DNA of 64,000 nucleotides from Flammeovirgaceae bacterium BBD 1991-12 (GTDB taxonomy: Bacteria > Bacteroidota > Bacteroidia > Cytophagales > Cyclobacteriaceae). The DNA lies in assembly GCA_001657315.1 (NCBI GenBank), contig LYSV01000039.1, positions 41,618 to 105,617 on the forward strand. The letters are read 5' to 3'. Each line of letters starts with the position of its first letter. Position 1 is the first letter of the stretch. Both the position numbers and the translations under genes were made by a program. Of the stretch, positions 1 through 9,121 are shown piece after piece. Under the pieces are notes generated by a model. It was not told the DNA's origin. It saw only the letters and a list, made by a program, of their open reading frames with translations, and searched no databases.

Positions 1-3000
1 GCTCCCGTATCCATAAGATCTTTGGCCAGTTGATCCATCTCACTTTTCGCACGTTGTAATTTGTTTTCAATCGCATTCAGCTGATCTCTCACGATCTGCA
101 TGGTCTTTTCATGCGTAGCAGTGGGGCCGTAGGTAGAATTACTCAACCCGCGGTAAAGGGCAAAAACCCGCTCTCCCGGAGTAGGCCTTGTTTTTTCACC
201 TGCCTGGAGTTTGGCGGCATTGCCATGCAATTCAATATCTATGGCGTGAAGTGTGGTACGAAGCTTATGCCACCGGGTGTCCAGCTCACCCGGAGCGGCT
301 TTGGCCTGTGCCAGTGCTCTTTGCATGGCTTCCGCTCGCTTTTTGGCTTTGCCCCACCGGGTCTCTACAGTAGATATTTTGCCGGTCACCTCTTCAAATG
401 AACGGTAAAAGCTCATCACCTTGTCATGTGGTGCGCCCTTCAGTGCCCCTTCACGTAGAGGTACTACCTCAAAGGTCACCGGTCCGGCCAGTTCCGTGAT
501 CGTACCGTCCACCTGTTTGGCTATGGCCACGGAATACTTCCCGGGCATTGCCAGCAGGCCTTTGGGTTCCTGTCCTTCGGGATAAGAAGGCTTGTCCAGC
601 GATATAGCGTCAGGCGCAGGATAACGCAGGTCCCATGCTACCCGGTGAAATCCTTTTTTTGCCGGACCTTCCATACGGCGTATGACATTTCCGTTGGCGT
701 CTGTCACGGTTAGCCAGATCTTGGGTGTCACTTCCCTGAGCTCGGCATCCAGCTCACTCCATCCGGGGAATGGCACGTCTCTGTTTTGCTGGTTCAGCGC
801 TTTTTCCCTTTCCTTCCTTGACGCTGCCTTTGATTTCAGATCGTCTTTAAGGTAATAAGTAAATACAGCGCCAAAATCCGGATTGGGGGCAACATAATGC
901 GAAGCACCCTGCGAACCCTTCTCATCATCGAAGCTCAGCTTTGGTCGCGGAACGTACCACCATGCCTTTCTTGTGGAAAACAGGGCAGCCTCCTGTTGCA
1001 GTTGCTGTTCGGTCACTTCCCGTAGTACCGAGTAGTCGTCCAGTACAAAAAATCCACGGCCGAAGGATGCACCTACCAGATCATTTTCCCGCCGTTGTAT
1101 GGCCAGGTCACGGAAGGAAATGGTCGGCGCTCCTCCCTTGAGTTTCACCCAACGGGTGCCACCGTCAATGGTAAAGTATATGCCAAACTCAGTGGCTGCA
1201 AAAAGCAAATTGGCCTTTTCATGGTCCTGAACGACCCGCCACACCAGTGTACGGTCCGGTAGGTTACCCCGGATGGACCTCCATGTCCGGCCTTTGTCAG
1301 TGCTTTTCAGCAGGTAAGGGGCAAAGTCACCGTATTTGTGATTGTCTACGGCTACATAGACCGTATTGGCATCAAAGAGATCGGCCTTGATATCATTCAC
1401 AAAGGCCGTAGCAGGAACACCCGGCAGGCTCCCCACTTCAATTCTTCGCCAGTTACTGCCTCCGTCTTCCGTCACCTGGATGAGGCCGTCATCCGTGCCT
1501 GCGTAGATCAGCCCTTCCTGTTGGGGAGATTCCGCCAGTGAGGTGATCGTGTTGTAATTGGACATAGCCAGAAAGTCCCAGGCATTGTCCCAGCTTTGTT
1601 TTCTGCCCATGATCGGCAGCTCGATACGGTTTTGGTTACGGGTTAGATCACCCGAGATGGCGGTCCACTGGTCGCCACGGTTATCCGACTGCCATACCCG
1701 TTGGGAAGCAAAAAAGATACGGGTGGGAGCGTGGGGACTCACCAGAATAGGAGCGTCCCAGTTGAAACGCTCATGTCCTTCTTCTGCTCCGGGTTGTGGC
1801 TGTATATCTATGACCTCTCCGGTGATCAGGTCCACCCGTGAGAGGTTGCCTTCCTGCCGTTCTGCATACATGATGTTGGGGTTGCCCGGCTCGGTAGCAG
1901 GCTGGTGACCGTCCCAGTTGAGTACGATCTTCCAGTCGGAGTTTTGGATACCGTGCAGGTTGTCCGTTCGGGAGGGCCCCCCTTGTGTGCTGTTATCCTG
2001 TGTGCCTCCGTAGATATTGTAGAACGGTTCCGCATCGTCCACGGCTACCTTGTAATACTGCGTGATAGGCAAATTGGGCATATACCGCCAGTGCGCCCCC
2101 AGATCGAAGCTTTCGTAAATACCGCCATCCGTACCCACCAGCAGATAGTCGGGATCACTGGGTTTGAAAGCGATGGCATGATTGTCCCCGTGCTTGTGAT
2201 CGCGGTTCAGTCTTTTGAAGGTTTTTCCCCCATCTTCCGAATACTGCATCCATGCGTCTACCAGATAAAGGCGTTCAAACTGATGGGGTGAAGCGTATAA
2301 CTCCTGGTAGTAGTGCGGTCCGGTGGCTCCCGCTACCGCATCGGAGCGTTTTTTCCAGGTGGTACCTCTGTCTGCAGATCGGTAGACACCTCCGGTCCGC
2401 CGGTCCAGCTCAATAGCTGCATAGACAATGTCAGGCTGCTGGGGAGAGATGGCAAGGCCGATCTTTCCCATATTGGATTTGGGGAGTCCGTTGGTAAGTT
2501 CTGTCCACGTCTCTCCGCCGTCTGTGCTTCTGTGTATCCCTGAGCCCGGTCCGCCACCCATGTAGGCGGCTACCGTGCGGTGCCTATCCCAGGTGGCGGC
2601 ATACATCCAGTCCGGATTACGCGGGTCCACGGCAATATCCGTAACGCCCGTCCATTCATTGTTGCCCAGCGTTTTTTTCCACGTCTTTCCACCGTCAGTG
2701 GATTTATACAGTCCACGTTCTCCGCCTTTGTTCCACAGCGGGCCCTGTACAGCCACCCATATCACGGATGAATTCTCCGGATGCACGATCACTTCGGAGA
2801 TCCTTTCCGAGGCTTTCAATCCCATATTCTTCCAGGTAAGGCCGCCGTCCTCACTTTTGTACAGGCCATCTCCATATCCGGCATGCCTGCCACCAATGTT
2901 TTCACCGGTACCTACCCATACGATGTGAGGGTTGCCGGGGTCGATGGTCACACAGCCTATGGAGTAGGAGGTCTGCTGGTCAAAAACCGGCTTCCAGGTG

Positions 3001-3269
3001 GTCCCTGCATTGATCGTTTTCCATACCCCGCCGGATCCGACTGCGGCGAACCATGTGTTTTCATCTTCAGGATGAATGGCCAGGTCAGCTATTCTGCCCG
3101 ACATAAAAGCAGGACCGATATTACGCAGTTTCAGGCCCGCAAAGACGGAGTCTGCCATCAGTGATGATGGTGCAGGTGTGGTATTTCTTCCCCGGCGCTG
3201 GCTTTGCGTATGAAAACAAATCAGCAATGCTGAGATGATGAGGATGGTGTTTCGATAACAATTTTTCAT
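1..3269 (-). CDS. Secreted VPS10/sortilin-like BNR-repeat protein, 3' end missing
   Basis: The minus-strand frame is open from an ATG at 3269 to the left edge of the window (1089 codons, no stop seen), so the C-terminus lies outside. Residues 1-23 look like a signal peptide (hydrophobic ILIISALLICF). The mature part carries repeated Asp-box motifs typical of BNR/sortilin beta-propellers: KSEDGGLTWK, KSTDGGKTWK, RSTDGGETWT, RSADRGTTWK, YSEDGGKTFK and KSTDKGRTWR, spaced along residues 100-650. A later part (about 800-950) has a beta-sandwich-like stretch (MEGPAKKGFHRVAWDLRY) and the visible end is helical. Family members of this type in Bacteroidota are about 1000-1100 residues and are often annotated as VPS10-domain or glycosyl hydrolase; no glycosidase active site can be pointed out, so enzymatic function is unproven. 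It is transcribed away from the sigma operon on its right. Confidence 0.88.
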   Translation of the reverse strand, partial: MKNCYRNTILIISALLICFHTQSQRRGRNTTPAPSSLMADSVFAGLKLRNIGPAFMSGRIADLAIHPEDENTWFAAVGSGGVWKTINAGTTWKPVFDQQTSYSIGCVTIDPGNPHIVWVGTGENIGGRHAGYGDGLYKSEDGGLTWKNMGLKASERISEVIVHPENSSVIWVAVQGPLWNKGGERGLYKSTDGGKTWKKTLGNNEWTGVTDIAVDPRNPDWMYAATWDRHRTVAAYMGGGPGSGIHRSTDGGETWTELTNGLPKSNMGKIGLAISPQQPDIVYAAIELDRRTGGVYRSADRGTTWKKRSDAVAGATGPHYYQELYASPHQFERLYLVDAWMQYSEDGGKTFKRLNRDHKHGDNHAIAFKPSDPDYLLVGTDGGIYESFDLGAHWRYMPNLPITQYYKVAVDDAEPFYNIYGGTQDNSTQGGPSRTDNLHGIQNSDWKIVLNWDGHQPATEPGNPNIMYAERQEGNLSRVDLITGEVIDIQPQPGAEEGHERFNWDAPILVSPHAPTRIFFASQRVWQSDNRGDQWTAISGDLTRNQNRIELPIMGRKQSWDNAWDFLAMSNYNTITSLAESPQQEGLIYAGTDDGLIQVTEDGGSNWRRIEVGSLPGVPATAFVNDIKADLFDANTVYVAVDNHKYGDFAPYLLKSTDKGRTWRSIRGNLPDRTLVWRVVQDHEKANLLFAATEFGIYFTIDGGTRWVKLKGGAPTISFRDLAIQRRENDLVGASFGRGFFVLDDYSVLREVTEQQLQQEAALFSTRKAWWYVPRPKLSFDDEKGSQGASHYVAPNPDFGAVFTYYLKDDLKSKAASRKEREKALNQQNRDVPFPGWSELDAELREVTPKIWLTVTDANGNVIRRMEGPAKKGFHRVAWDLRYPAPDAISLDKPSYPEGQEPKGLLAMPGKYSVAIAKQVDGTITELAGPVTFEVVPLREGALKGAPHDKVMSFYRSFEEVTGKISTVETRWGKAKKRAEAMQRALAQAKAAPGELDTRWHKLRTTLHAIDIELHGNAAKLQAGEKTRPTPGERVFALYRGLSNSTYGPTATHEKTMQIVRDQLNAIENKLQRAKSEMDQLAKDLMDTG

Positions 3270-3708
3270 AAGTTGGTCAGGTCTGATTTGATCTCACCGA
3301 AGTTAGGGGGAAGCCCTTTGAATTAAAAGCAGGTAAAAGGATTTGTGAAGAGCGGTAAAAGGGATCTTTTATTGTTCTGAAGTAATTCCGGGTGATTTGT
3401 TTTTTTCACGCCTCCGATATTCATCGGAGCCGCAAAGGTGCAGTCGCAAAGGTCGCCAATTTACTTTGCGGCCTTAGCGCTTCTTATACCGCTTTGCGTG
3501 AAAAACAAAACCATTTGATAAGTTGTGACAGTTGATTTTCAGTGGCCAGCGGGATGTTAAAGGCTGGATAAACAAACTGTAATTTCCCGCTACCAGCAAG
3601 TGTAAGTCGAAGAAATGTAACCAAATTCGTTTTTGTGGTACATATAATAAAAAACTCAAAGTAAAAGGGTTGAAAAATAATACTACTGACAGGCAGGTCA
3701 GGTTCATG
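3270..3708. other. Intergenic region between divergent genes
   Basis: No gene was found here. It must hold promoters for both the BNR-repeat gene (leftward) and the sigma operon (rightward). A small perfect hairpin CTCCGAT-attc-ATCGGAG lies at 3412-3429, followed by short GC-rich direct repeats built on GCAAAGGT/GTCGC (about 3430-3500), a kind of low-complexity filler often seen between Bacteroidota genes. No clear TAnnTTTG box was identified. Confidence 0.5.
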
Positions 3709-4236
3709 AAGTTGTTTGAGCCGGAGCATGAAAGACTGGAAAAATACTGTCTGGCGCTGACCGGGGACCGGGAAGAGGCCAGGGACCTTTTGGGCGAGGC
3801 AGTTTTGCAGTCATTTCAGCGCATGGATAGCCTTCGTGATGAACGAAAGTTCCCTCACTACCTGTTCAGGGTTGCCAAAAGGCTTCATTTAAAAAAGGTA
3901 CGGCGGTGGTGGAGTTTTCATAGTGCTGAGGGGCCTTCAATGATGATTGCCGATCTTACTCCTGATGCAGCAAGCCAGCTTGATTTCAGGATCCTGCATG
4001 AGGCGCTGCTGAAGCTGCCTGTGAAACTGAGGCAGGCTGTGGTACTCTATGAGATATCGGGTTTCTCTCTGAAAGAGGTTGCCGAAATGGAGAACTGCAC
4101 ACTTTCGGCCGTCAAGGCCAGAGTTATGAGGGGAAGAAACAAACTAAGTCGTTTACTCAAGGATCCTCCCCATAGTGATGAGGTGAGTCAAAAGGACCAT
4201 AGTACTTATGGCTCCGATATACAGAAATTAATATAA
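3709..4236 (+). CDS. ECF-type RNA polymerase sigma factor
   Basis: Encodes about 175 residues with the two-domain layout of ECF sigma-70 factors. Region 2 is near the N-terminus (DLLGEAVLQSFQRM, then FPHYLFRVAKR for -10 recognition). Region 4 is at the C-terminal half, with the helix-turn-helix LKEVAEMENCTLSAVKARV followed by MRGRNKL, the usual -35 binding element. A TTG at 3670 would add 13 residues; the ATG at 3709 is preferred because residues from here (MKLFEPEHERLEKYC) match the usual ECF start. The gene is followed after 7 bases by a membrane protein in the anti-sigma position, so the pair probably forms a sigma/anti-sigma switch. Which promoters it drives cannot be read from the sequence. 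Confidence 0.85.
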   Translation, partial: KLFEPEHERLEKYCLALTGDREEARDLLGEAVLQSFQRMDSLRDERKFPHYLFRVAKRLHLKKVRRWWSFHSAEGPSMMIADLTPDAASQLDFRILHEALLKLPVKLRQAVVLYEISGFSLKEVAEMENCTLSAVKARVMRGRNKLSRLLKDPPHSDEVSQKDHSTYGSDIQKLI

Positions 4237-4243
4237 TACCTGC

Positions 4244-5284
4244 ATGAAACCAATTGACCGCTATTTTGAAAAAGCCAGACAGCGCCCGGGTCTTGCCTCA
4301 AAAGACGAGATCCACCAAATGATCAGGCAACCGGCCGTAGCGGAAAGCAACCGCTCCGGCTACCGTGAAATACGAAAGCTGGCCGCTGTGATCACTATCA
4401 TTTTTCTGATCGGTTTTATACTGTTCCTCATAAGACCGGAGGTTACGCCCCCTGTTCAGCAGGCACATTTTACGGATTATTATGAATTCCGGTATGCTTC
4501 ACTTGTTCACGAACTTCAGGAGCATCCGGAGAAGTCCGGGATCAGGCTGATCGCATCGAAAGCACCTGATATTCCGTTGCATCTGACAGCTCAGGTACAA
4601 CCCCCTGAGGAAATACTGAACCAGCTCGGGCTTTATACCTCCGAGAAAAACATTGTTTACAAAGGGAATATTCAATCGGCGGGATTTGTAAGCTTTAGCA
4701 TAGTCGGGGAACGACACTCCGTGTATGTGGCGGACCGGCAGCAGACCGGTGAGAAAATTTACGATTTCTATCCACTGTTCCTGAGCGACATGAACGGACG
4801 ACAGCGGGTGAAATACCGGTTTGTCAACGAGCCTGAGGACAAGCTGACCGATGATTTTTTTGAAGAACGTATTAATACACTCATACCCATAGTACTGGAT
4901 GTGCCCGGCACCGATGCGAAAGTGGTGTTCTGGTTTCTGCCTACGGAGGAGCTGCTGAATATTCTGGAACAGGATGTATCGCATCCGGTAAAGGACCGGT
5001 CGGATTTTTCAGAAAACCAGATAGGACGGGAAGTAAAGATCTACCCTAACCCTGCTACCGGCCTTCTGAATCTGGAGATGGACCTTTACCATGAGCGAAT
5101 AAACATCACACTCCTCGATATCAACGGTAAGCTGGTGCGTGCGCTCATGCCCTCAACCCGTGTTATTGCTTCCCATGGTCAGTACCAGTTTGATACCGGA
5201 GATATACCACGGGGCATCTATTTACTTTCCATTGAATCAGACCAGACCGGCAGAGTAGTAAGGAGAATAATTATAGCTGACTAA
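4244..5284 (+). CDS. Single-pass membrane protein with T9SS-like C-terminal domain, in anti-sigma position
   Basis: 346 residues. Residues 1-44 are cytoplasmic and helical, 45-63 form one transmembrane helix (AAVITIIFLIGFILFLI), and the rest is predicted periplasmic. The last ~85 residues (from about 262) match the T9SS type A sorting domain: VKIYPNPATGLLNLEM, LLDINGKLV, DIPRGIYLLSI and a final basic RRIIIAD. The gene follows the ECF sigma gene by 7 bases and precedes the thioredoxin gene by 11, so all three are one operon. The position and topology suggest an anti-sigma factor, but no known anti-sigma domain (ZAS, FecR) is recognisable in the N-terminal 44 residues. A T9SS domain on an inner-membrane-anchored protein is odd, because that domain normally sends free periplasmic proteins through the outer membrane; here it may be a fixed periplasmic module. 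Confidence 0.75.
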   Translation: MKPIDRYFEKARQRPGLASKDEIHQMIRQPAVAESNRSGYREIRKLAAVITIIFLIGFILFLIRPEVTPPVQQAHFTDYYEFRYASLVHELQEHPEKSGIRLIASKAPDIPLHLTAQVQPPEEILNQLGLYTSEKNIVYKGNIQSAGFVSFSIVGERHSVYVADRQQTGEKIYDFYPLFLSDMNGRQRVKYRFVNEPEDKLTDDFFEERINTLIPIVLDVPGTDAKVVFWFLPTEELLNILEQDVSHPVKDRSDFSENQIGREVKIYPNPATGLLNLEMDLYHERINITLLDINGKLVRALMPSTRVIASHGQYQFDTGDIPRGIYLLSIESDQTGRVVRRIIIAD

Positions 5285-5295
5285 CCCACTTTCAC

Positions 5296-6525
5296 ATGAA
5301 CAGGTTATTGATTATCACCATATTTTTAACCCTTGCCCTGCAAACAGCGCAAGGTCAGAAAAAACCAGGCGAAAAAATGCCTGACACGGCGGTTGAAGCC
5401 GTACTACAGGCACCCCGGCCGGAGATCTCCTCATGGAATGATCTGAAAGGGAAATGGCTGTTGATCGAGTTCTGGGCAACGTGGTGTGCTCCGTGTATTA
5501 CCAATATTCCCATTCTTAACCGGCTTGATGAAGAAATGTCCGGCGACAATATTCAGTTCATTTCACTTACTACAGAAGCACCTGAGATCGTGACCCGGTT
5601 TTTAAAACGAAAGCCCATTTCCGGTTGGGTGGGGATGGACCTGGACGGGTCTACGATGAAGGCATTGAATGTCAGGTTTTACCCTACGACTATTCTGGTG
5701 AATCCCGATGGCTTTGTTCATGCTCACCTGAAAGCCAAAACCCTCACCCGGGATACACTGCTGAAAATTATGGAGGTGCCTGCCCCTTCACAAAACCACG
5801 CGGAGAGGGAAGTCATCACCGAGCTTCAGCTTACACAGAAACTGGCTCAAAGCAGTAATAAATCCGGTAAGCTCTCACTCAAAGAGAAAAAAAGTGGCAC
5901 GGACGAGGTGAAGCCCCTTTATGAAGTGGCTATTTGGCCTACCCCCAGGACCACCGGCGCCTCAGGTATGTACGGCAAAAAGATCGGCAGGCTTTCTGTA
6001 AAGGGTATCACGCTGCGGCAGCTTATGCTGGAGGCTTATGGAGTGTCGCCGTTTTTGGTCGTGGGGAATGACGATCTGCTGGATTCAACCTATAACGCCC
6101 GGGTTTCTCTGCCCCGGGGGGATGTGGAGGTTTTTGAAAGAACGTTACAGGCCGCTATTACCGACAAGCTGAAGGTGAAAATCGGCAAGGAATTTCGTGA
6201 GGTGACCCTGTATGAACTTACCGCACCGGAAGGTGTAACGCGGCAATTGCTGATCTCGGAACAGGAAAAGGGAAAAGCCAGCAGTGACGAAGGAGTAATT
6301 GCCGGTGTAGGGCAAAAAATTGATGGTCATCTGCTGTCTGCTATGGAAGATGTCCTTAAGTCTAAAATTATTGACAAAACGGGCCTGGCCGGTAAGTATG
6401 ATTTTAATCTTTACTGGGATGCTGATGATCCTGAGTCCCTTATTCCTGCATTACAGGAGCAGCTCGGTCTGACACTGACCCGGAAGACACTGGAAATGGA
6501 GGTTTTGGTGGTGGATAACCTGTAG
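5296..6525 (+). CDS. TlpA-like thioredoxin-fold protein with C-terminal DUF3738-type domain
   Basis: 409 residues. Residues 1-20 are a signal peptide ending before QKKPGEKMP. Residues ~35-160 form a TlpA/ResA-like thioredoxin fold with the redox motif WCAPC (FWATWCAPCITNIP) and the cis-Pro segment FYPTTILV, so it should act as a periplasmic disulfide reductase or oxidase. The C-terminal part (about 215-409) resembles the soil-bacterium DUF3738/TIGR03435 family: YEVAIWPTP near its start, LRQLMLEAYGV, then KSKIIDKTGLAGKYDFNL and a closing LTLTRKTLEMEVLVVDNL. The same fusion type is known in Bacteroidota and Acidobacteriota. It is the last gene of the sigma operon. The substrate is not evident. 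Confidence 0.83.
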   Translation: MNRLLIITIFLTLALQTAQGQKKPGEKMPDTAVEAVLQAPRPEISSWNDLKGKWLLIEFWATWCAPCITNIPILNRLDEEMSGDNIQFISLTTEAPEIVTRFLKRKPISGWVGMDLDGSTMKALNVRFYPTTILVNPDGFVHAHLKAKTLTRDTLLKIMEVPAPSQNHAEREVITELQLTQKLAQSSNKSGKLSLKEKKSGTDEVKPLYEVAIWPTPRTTGASGMYGKKIGRLSVKGITLRQLMLEAYGVSPFLVVGNDDLLDSTYNARVSLPRGDVEVFERTLQAAITDKLKVKIGKEFREVTLYELTAPEGVTRQLLISEQEKGKASSDEGVIAGVGQKIDGHLLSAMEDVLKSKIIDKTGLAGKYDFNLYWDADDPESLIPALQEQLGLTLTRKTLEMEVLVVDNL

Positions 6526-6624
6526 TTGGTTATTTTCTGTAACCGTTGCCAGGAAGTATAGCTATATTCTAATACAGCACCTAAATAAATCAGTCATATT
6601 AATCAAGTCAAAAGCAAAATACGC

Positions 6625-6632
6625 TATCTTTG
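6625..6632 (+). promoter_or_regulatory. Bacteroidota -7 box (TATCTTTG) for the methyltransferase gene
   Basis: TATCTTTG matches the Bacteroidota -7 consensus TAnnTTTG exactly. Transcription would begin near 6639 and give a leader of roughly 190 bases before the ATG at 6832. No convincing TTTG was seen at the -33 position. Confidence 0.5.
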
Positions 6633-6683
6633 TCATACCAAATTTTCTGGATGTTTAAATTTAAAACGGATTCGGTGAAGTAA

Positions 6684-6747
6684 ATAACCTCTGGCATTCC
6701 TGCCGGGGTTATCCTTTTCTAAACTCAGACATATTCTTGTCGGAGTT
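6684..6747 (+). promoter_or_regulatory. Two tandem hairpins in the methyltransferase leader
   Basis: Hairpin 1 (6684-6712) pairs ATAACC-TCTGGCA with TGCCGGG-GTTAT around a TTCC loop and is followed by CCTTTTCT. Hairpin 2 (6722-6747) pairs AACTCAGACA with TGTCGGAGTT and is followed by the U-rich ATTTCTATTTCTA. Both lie between the promoter box at 6625 and the start codon at 6832. They could be an attenuator or leader RNA, or weak terminators for the upstream thioredoxin gene. No known riboswitch class was recognised. Confidence 0.45.
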
Positions 6748-6831
6748 ATTTCTATTTCTATATATCAACAACGGTTAACTGAAGGTATGGTATGCTTATG
6801 TCATGTCTTCAGGACTATAAATTTGAACATC

Positions 6832-7605
6832 ATGAGTAATGAAATTAAATCAATTCACGAATTCGACGTCAATTTAATCTGCGAATATTATTCCAGCGTA
6901 GAACGGCAGGGTCCGGGTAGCACGGAAGTGACCCTGAAAGCGCTGAGCTTTATCGATACGCTTTCGGAAGAGTCCCATATCACCGACCTGGGCTGTGGCA
7001 CCGGAGGTCAAACCATGGTACTGGCGCAACATACACCAGGAAAGATCACAGGAATTGACGTGTTTCCAACGTTTATCGACCTGTTCAATTCAAATGCGGA
7101 AAAACTCAATTTTCAGCAAAGAGTAAAGGGCATGGTGGGCTCGATGGATGATCTTCCCTTTCAGGATGAGGAACTGGACCTGATCTGGTCTGAAGGAGCC
7201 ATTTATAATATCGGTTTTGAACGTGGCCTTCGCGAATGGCGGAGATACCTGAAACCCGGAGGGTACATTGCTGTATCCGAAGCGTCATGGTTTACCGATG
7301 AACGGCCCGCCGAGATAGAAAAGTTCTGGATGGATGCCTATCCCGGGATAGACACCATTCCAAACCAGGTGAAGCAGTTACAAAAAGCCGGATATATTCC
7401 CGTAGCTGCGTTTATCCTGCCTGAGAACTGCTGGACGGAACACTTTTATGTCCCGCAGGTGCCCGCGCAGGAAGTTTTCCTGAAGGAACACGCCGGTAAT
7501 GAAGCCGTCGAAGACTTTATTGCCAACCTACGCCATGAATCACAATTGTATGATAAATACAAAGCGTTTTACGGCTATGTGTTTTATATAGGAAAAAAGA
7601 TATGA
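6832..7605 (+). CDS. Class I SAM-dependent methyltransferase
   Basis: 257 residues from the ATG at 6832 ([20 protein letters not shown]); an upstream in-frame start at 6787 would add 15 residues of unlikely sequence ([15 protein letters not shown]). Motif [13 protein letters not shown], binds SAM; the acidic loop follows at [10 protein letters not shown], motif II-like at [20 protein letters not shown], and motif III around [12 protein letters not shown]. The C-terminal third is a lid domain. It belongs to the methyltransferase type 11 group; the substrate is unknown. The gene stands alone, with its own promoter, a long structured leader and a strong terminator. Confidence 0.85.
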   Translation: MSNEIKSIHEFDVNLICEYYSSVERQGPGSTEVTLKALSFIDTLSEESHITDLGCGTGGQTMVLAQHTPGKITGIDVFPTFIDLFNSNAEKLNFQQRVKGMVGSMDDLPFQDEELDLIWSEGAIYNIGFERGLREWRRYLKPGGYIAVSEASWFTDERPAEIEKFWMDAYPGIDTIPNQVKQLQKAGYIPVAAFILPENCWTEHFYVPQVPAQEVFLKEHAGNEAVEDFIANLRHESQLYDKYKAFYGYVFYIGKKI

Positions 7606-7616
7606 ATCTTTAAATG

Positions 7617-7656
7617 AAAGGATTGCCCCTGGTTTCCCGGGGGTAGTCCTTTTTTA
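7617..7656 (+). terminator. Rho-independent terminator of the methyltransferase gene
   Basis: AGGATTGCCCCTGG, loop TTT, then CCCGGGGGTAGTCCT form a long GC-rich stem, followed directly by a run of T. It begins 12 bases after the stop codon. Confidence 0.8.
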
Positions 7657-7797
7657 ATGGTGAGATCGAACCTGAAATCCGCAGGATCCACCTAAGGATG
7701 TTTTACCAGAGGTACTGTTGCTGCCACTCCCCGGTCTGTGTCCTTACAGACCGAATAGGAACCCACGATCCGTGGATGGTCTGTGAAGACCCTGCCT

Positions 7798-7829
7798 GGT
7801 CTTAGGTTTAGCGAAGCGATCCTAAGACC
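7798..7829 (+). repeat. REP palindrome, copy 1
   Basis: GGTCTTAGG ... CCTAAGACC, 9-bp perfect stem with a loop TTTAGCGAAGCGAT. Same orientation as copies at 9314 and 10620. Confidence 0.75.
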
Positions 7830-8210
7830 CCAAGAAACCAGGAGCGTCCGCTCGATCTGACTTAGAAATGCAAGCTGTCAATCTATATCTAAAAATTTAA
7901 TAGGATTACACTTAATCCCACTCATTAACACCAGACAATAAACTCTAATTCCAACTTCTCTACATCCCTTTCATAACCAGAAAGGCTTCTCCATGCCCAT
8001 GCCGCCGGATCATATACAAACTCGGCCTCTACGGGATGGTGATGAACACCTGCCGGTACAGGTAGTCAAGGCGGATGCCACCATCAAATTATTGACGTCA
8101 GCGCTTTGCGAGGTAGATCGAGCGGACGCCTGCCTGTTCGGCAGACAGGCTCTCAGCTATAACAGGGTCGTAGCTCCACTTCGTTCATGCTACGACCAGA
8201 AGTGTTTTTA

Positions 8211-8242
8211 GGTCTTAGGATCGCTTGGCTAAACCTAAGATC
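8211..8242 (-). repeat. REP palindrome, copy 2 (inverted)
   Basis: GGTCTTAGG, loop, CCTAAGATC: the REP sequence in the opposite orientation, closing the RAYT relic. One stem mismatch. Confidence 0.7.
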
Positions 8243-8257
8243 AGTGCCGGGCTAAAG

Positions 8258-9121
8258 TTATTTGAGTTCCTTCACATATCTGCTACTTATCCAGCCAATC
8301 AAGTACGGTTTGAATTCGTGATACGGATAGTTGATGTACGCATCTTTAAGTTCGTATTTACGATCTACAAGCACATACCACCAAGTTCTTCCGGTTTCGT
8401 CTTCCGAAGATGCATAGGCAGTTCCCTGAAATCCCTTTTTAAGAATTCCAATGGTGTTGCCGGTGATTTTAAGATGATGGTTCTCAGTTGTGTTGTCAAT
8501 AAATGGGTTAGCTCGTAATTTATACTCCACATTTAATATCTCGAATCTTTTTGGCTTATCGAAATATGTTTTTGGTTTGGTAAGGAATTCCTCAAGCTCA
8601 ACAGACTCCCAAATCAATTGGAAATGTAGCCTGTTGTCTGAGTAACTGACCTGGTATACCGAATTGGTAAGGGTGGGGTCGTCACAGCAGCCCCAGTCAC
8701 AAATATATAACCTGTCCAGCAGTTCACCCTTCCAACTGACTTTGACAATACCCTGACGTACGGTAAAGACCTTTTCAAACGTTGCGTTTGACTGGATGAA
8801 GATATGAATTAACGAACCTTCACCTCCATGTGGTCCCTGATAAATTATATCTGTTTGTTGATCATTGTTTAAATCAACTGCCTTTATTGAAAATCTTAGC
8901 TTCTTCTCCATCATTTCAAGCATGCGCCTCTCCGAAGATAGTAGTTCGTTGCTTTCAACAAACTCAACAAATACTCTCTTTACTTCATATTCATCAGTTG
9001 CTTCCAACCCTCTCCAGTCAAAATTGTAAACAGCGTTAAACCGGTCAAATTCAAGTAGGTATTCTTGCCCCATGATTAATGTGGGGATCGAGAAAATTAC
9101 CACTGTAATAAATTGCTTCAT
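8258..9121 (-). CDS. Secreted protein with C-terminal SH3-like domain, function unknown
   Basis: 287 residues with a signal peptide (MKQFITVVIFSIPTLIMG, cleavage before QEYLLEF). The middle part contains DLNNDQQTDIIYQGPHGGEG, an FG-GAP/EF-hand-like calcium-loop pattern often found in secreted Bacteroidota proteins that describe a measured quantity. Residues ~222-287 look like a bacterial SH3-like fold (GNTIGILKKGFQGTAYAS, TWWYVLV, LIGWISSRYVKEL). A CDWGCCDDP cluster could bind a metal or form disulfides. The gene is alone, and both flanks contain REP palindromes. No enzyme motif was recognised. Confidence 0.65.
   Translation of the reverse strand: MKQFITVVIFSIPTLIMGQEYLLEFDRFNAVYNFDWRGLEATDEYEVKRVFVEFVESNELLSSERRMLEMMEKKLRFSIKAVDLNNDQQTDIIYQGPHGGEGSLIHIFIQSNATFEKVFTVRQGIVKVSWKGELLDRLYICDWGCCDDPTLTNSVYQVSYSDNRLHFQLIWESVELEEFLTKPKTYFDKPKRFEILNVEYKLRANPFIDNTTENHHLKITGNTIGILKKGFQGTAYASSEDETGRTWWYVLVDRKYELKDAYINYPYHEFKPYLIGWISSRYVKELK

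Larger units (their letters stand above)
7798..8242 (-). mobile_element. Relic of a REP-flanked RAYT transposase unit
   Basis: This stretch aligns by eye with the intact RAYT unit at 10620-11383. It starts with the same REP palindrome (7798-7829) and the same flanking bases (ACCAGGAGCGTCCGCTCGAT). About 7935-8060 then matches the end of the RAYT gene (CATCCCTTTCATAA, CATGCCGCCGGATCAT, GCCTCTACGGGAT). The middle of the gene is missing, and the unit closes with the other flank (GATCGAGCGGACGCC) and an inverted REP at 8211-8242. A further hairpin, GGTCGTAGC/GCTACGACC, lies at 8166-8197. The coding part is degenerate; no functional protein is possible. The region 7657-8257 holds nothing else recognisable. 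Confidence 0.75.

Noticed and set aside
1338..3164. Several plus-strand frames of 60-130 codons
   Set aside because: All lie opposite the long BNR-repeat gene, whose minus-strand frame is continuous with clear Asp-box repeats.
6684..6747. Known SAM riboswitch
   Set aside because: Two simple hairpins do not show the multi-helix cores of known SAM riboswitch classes.
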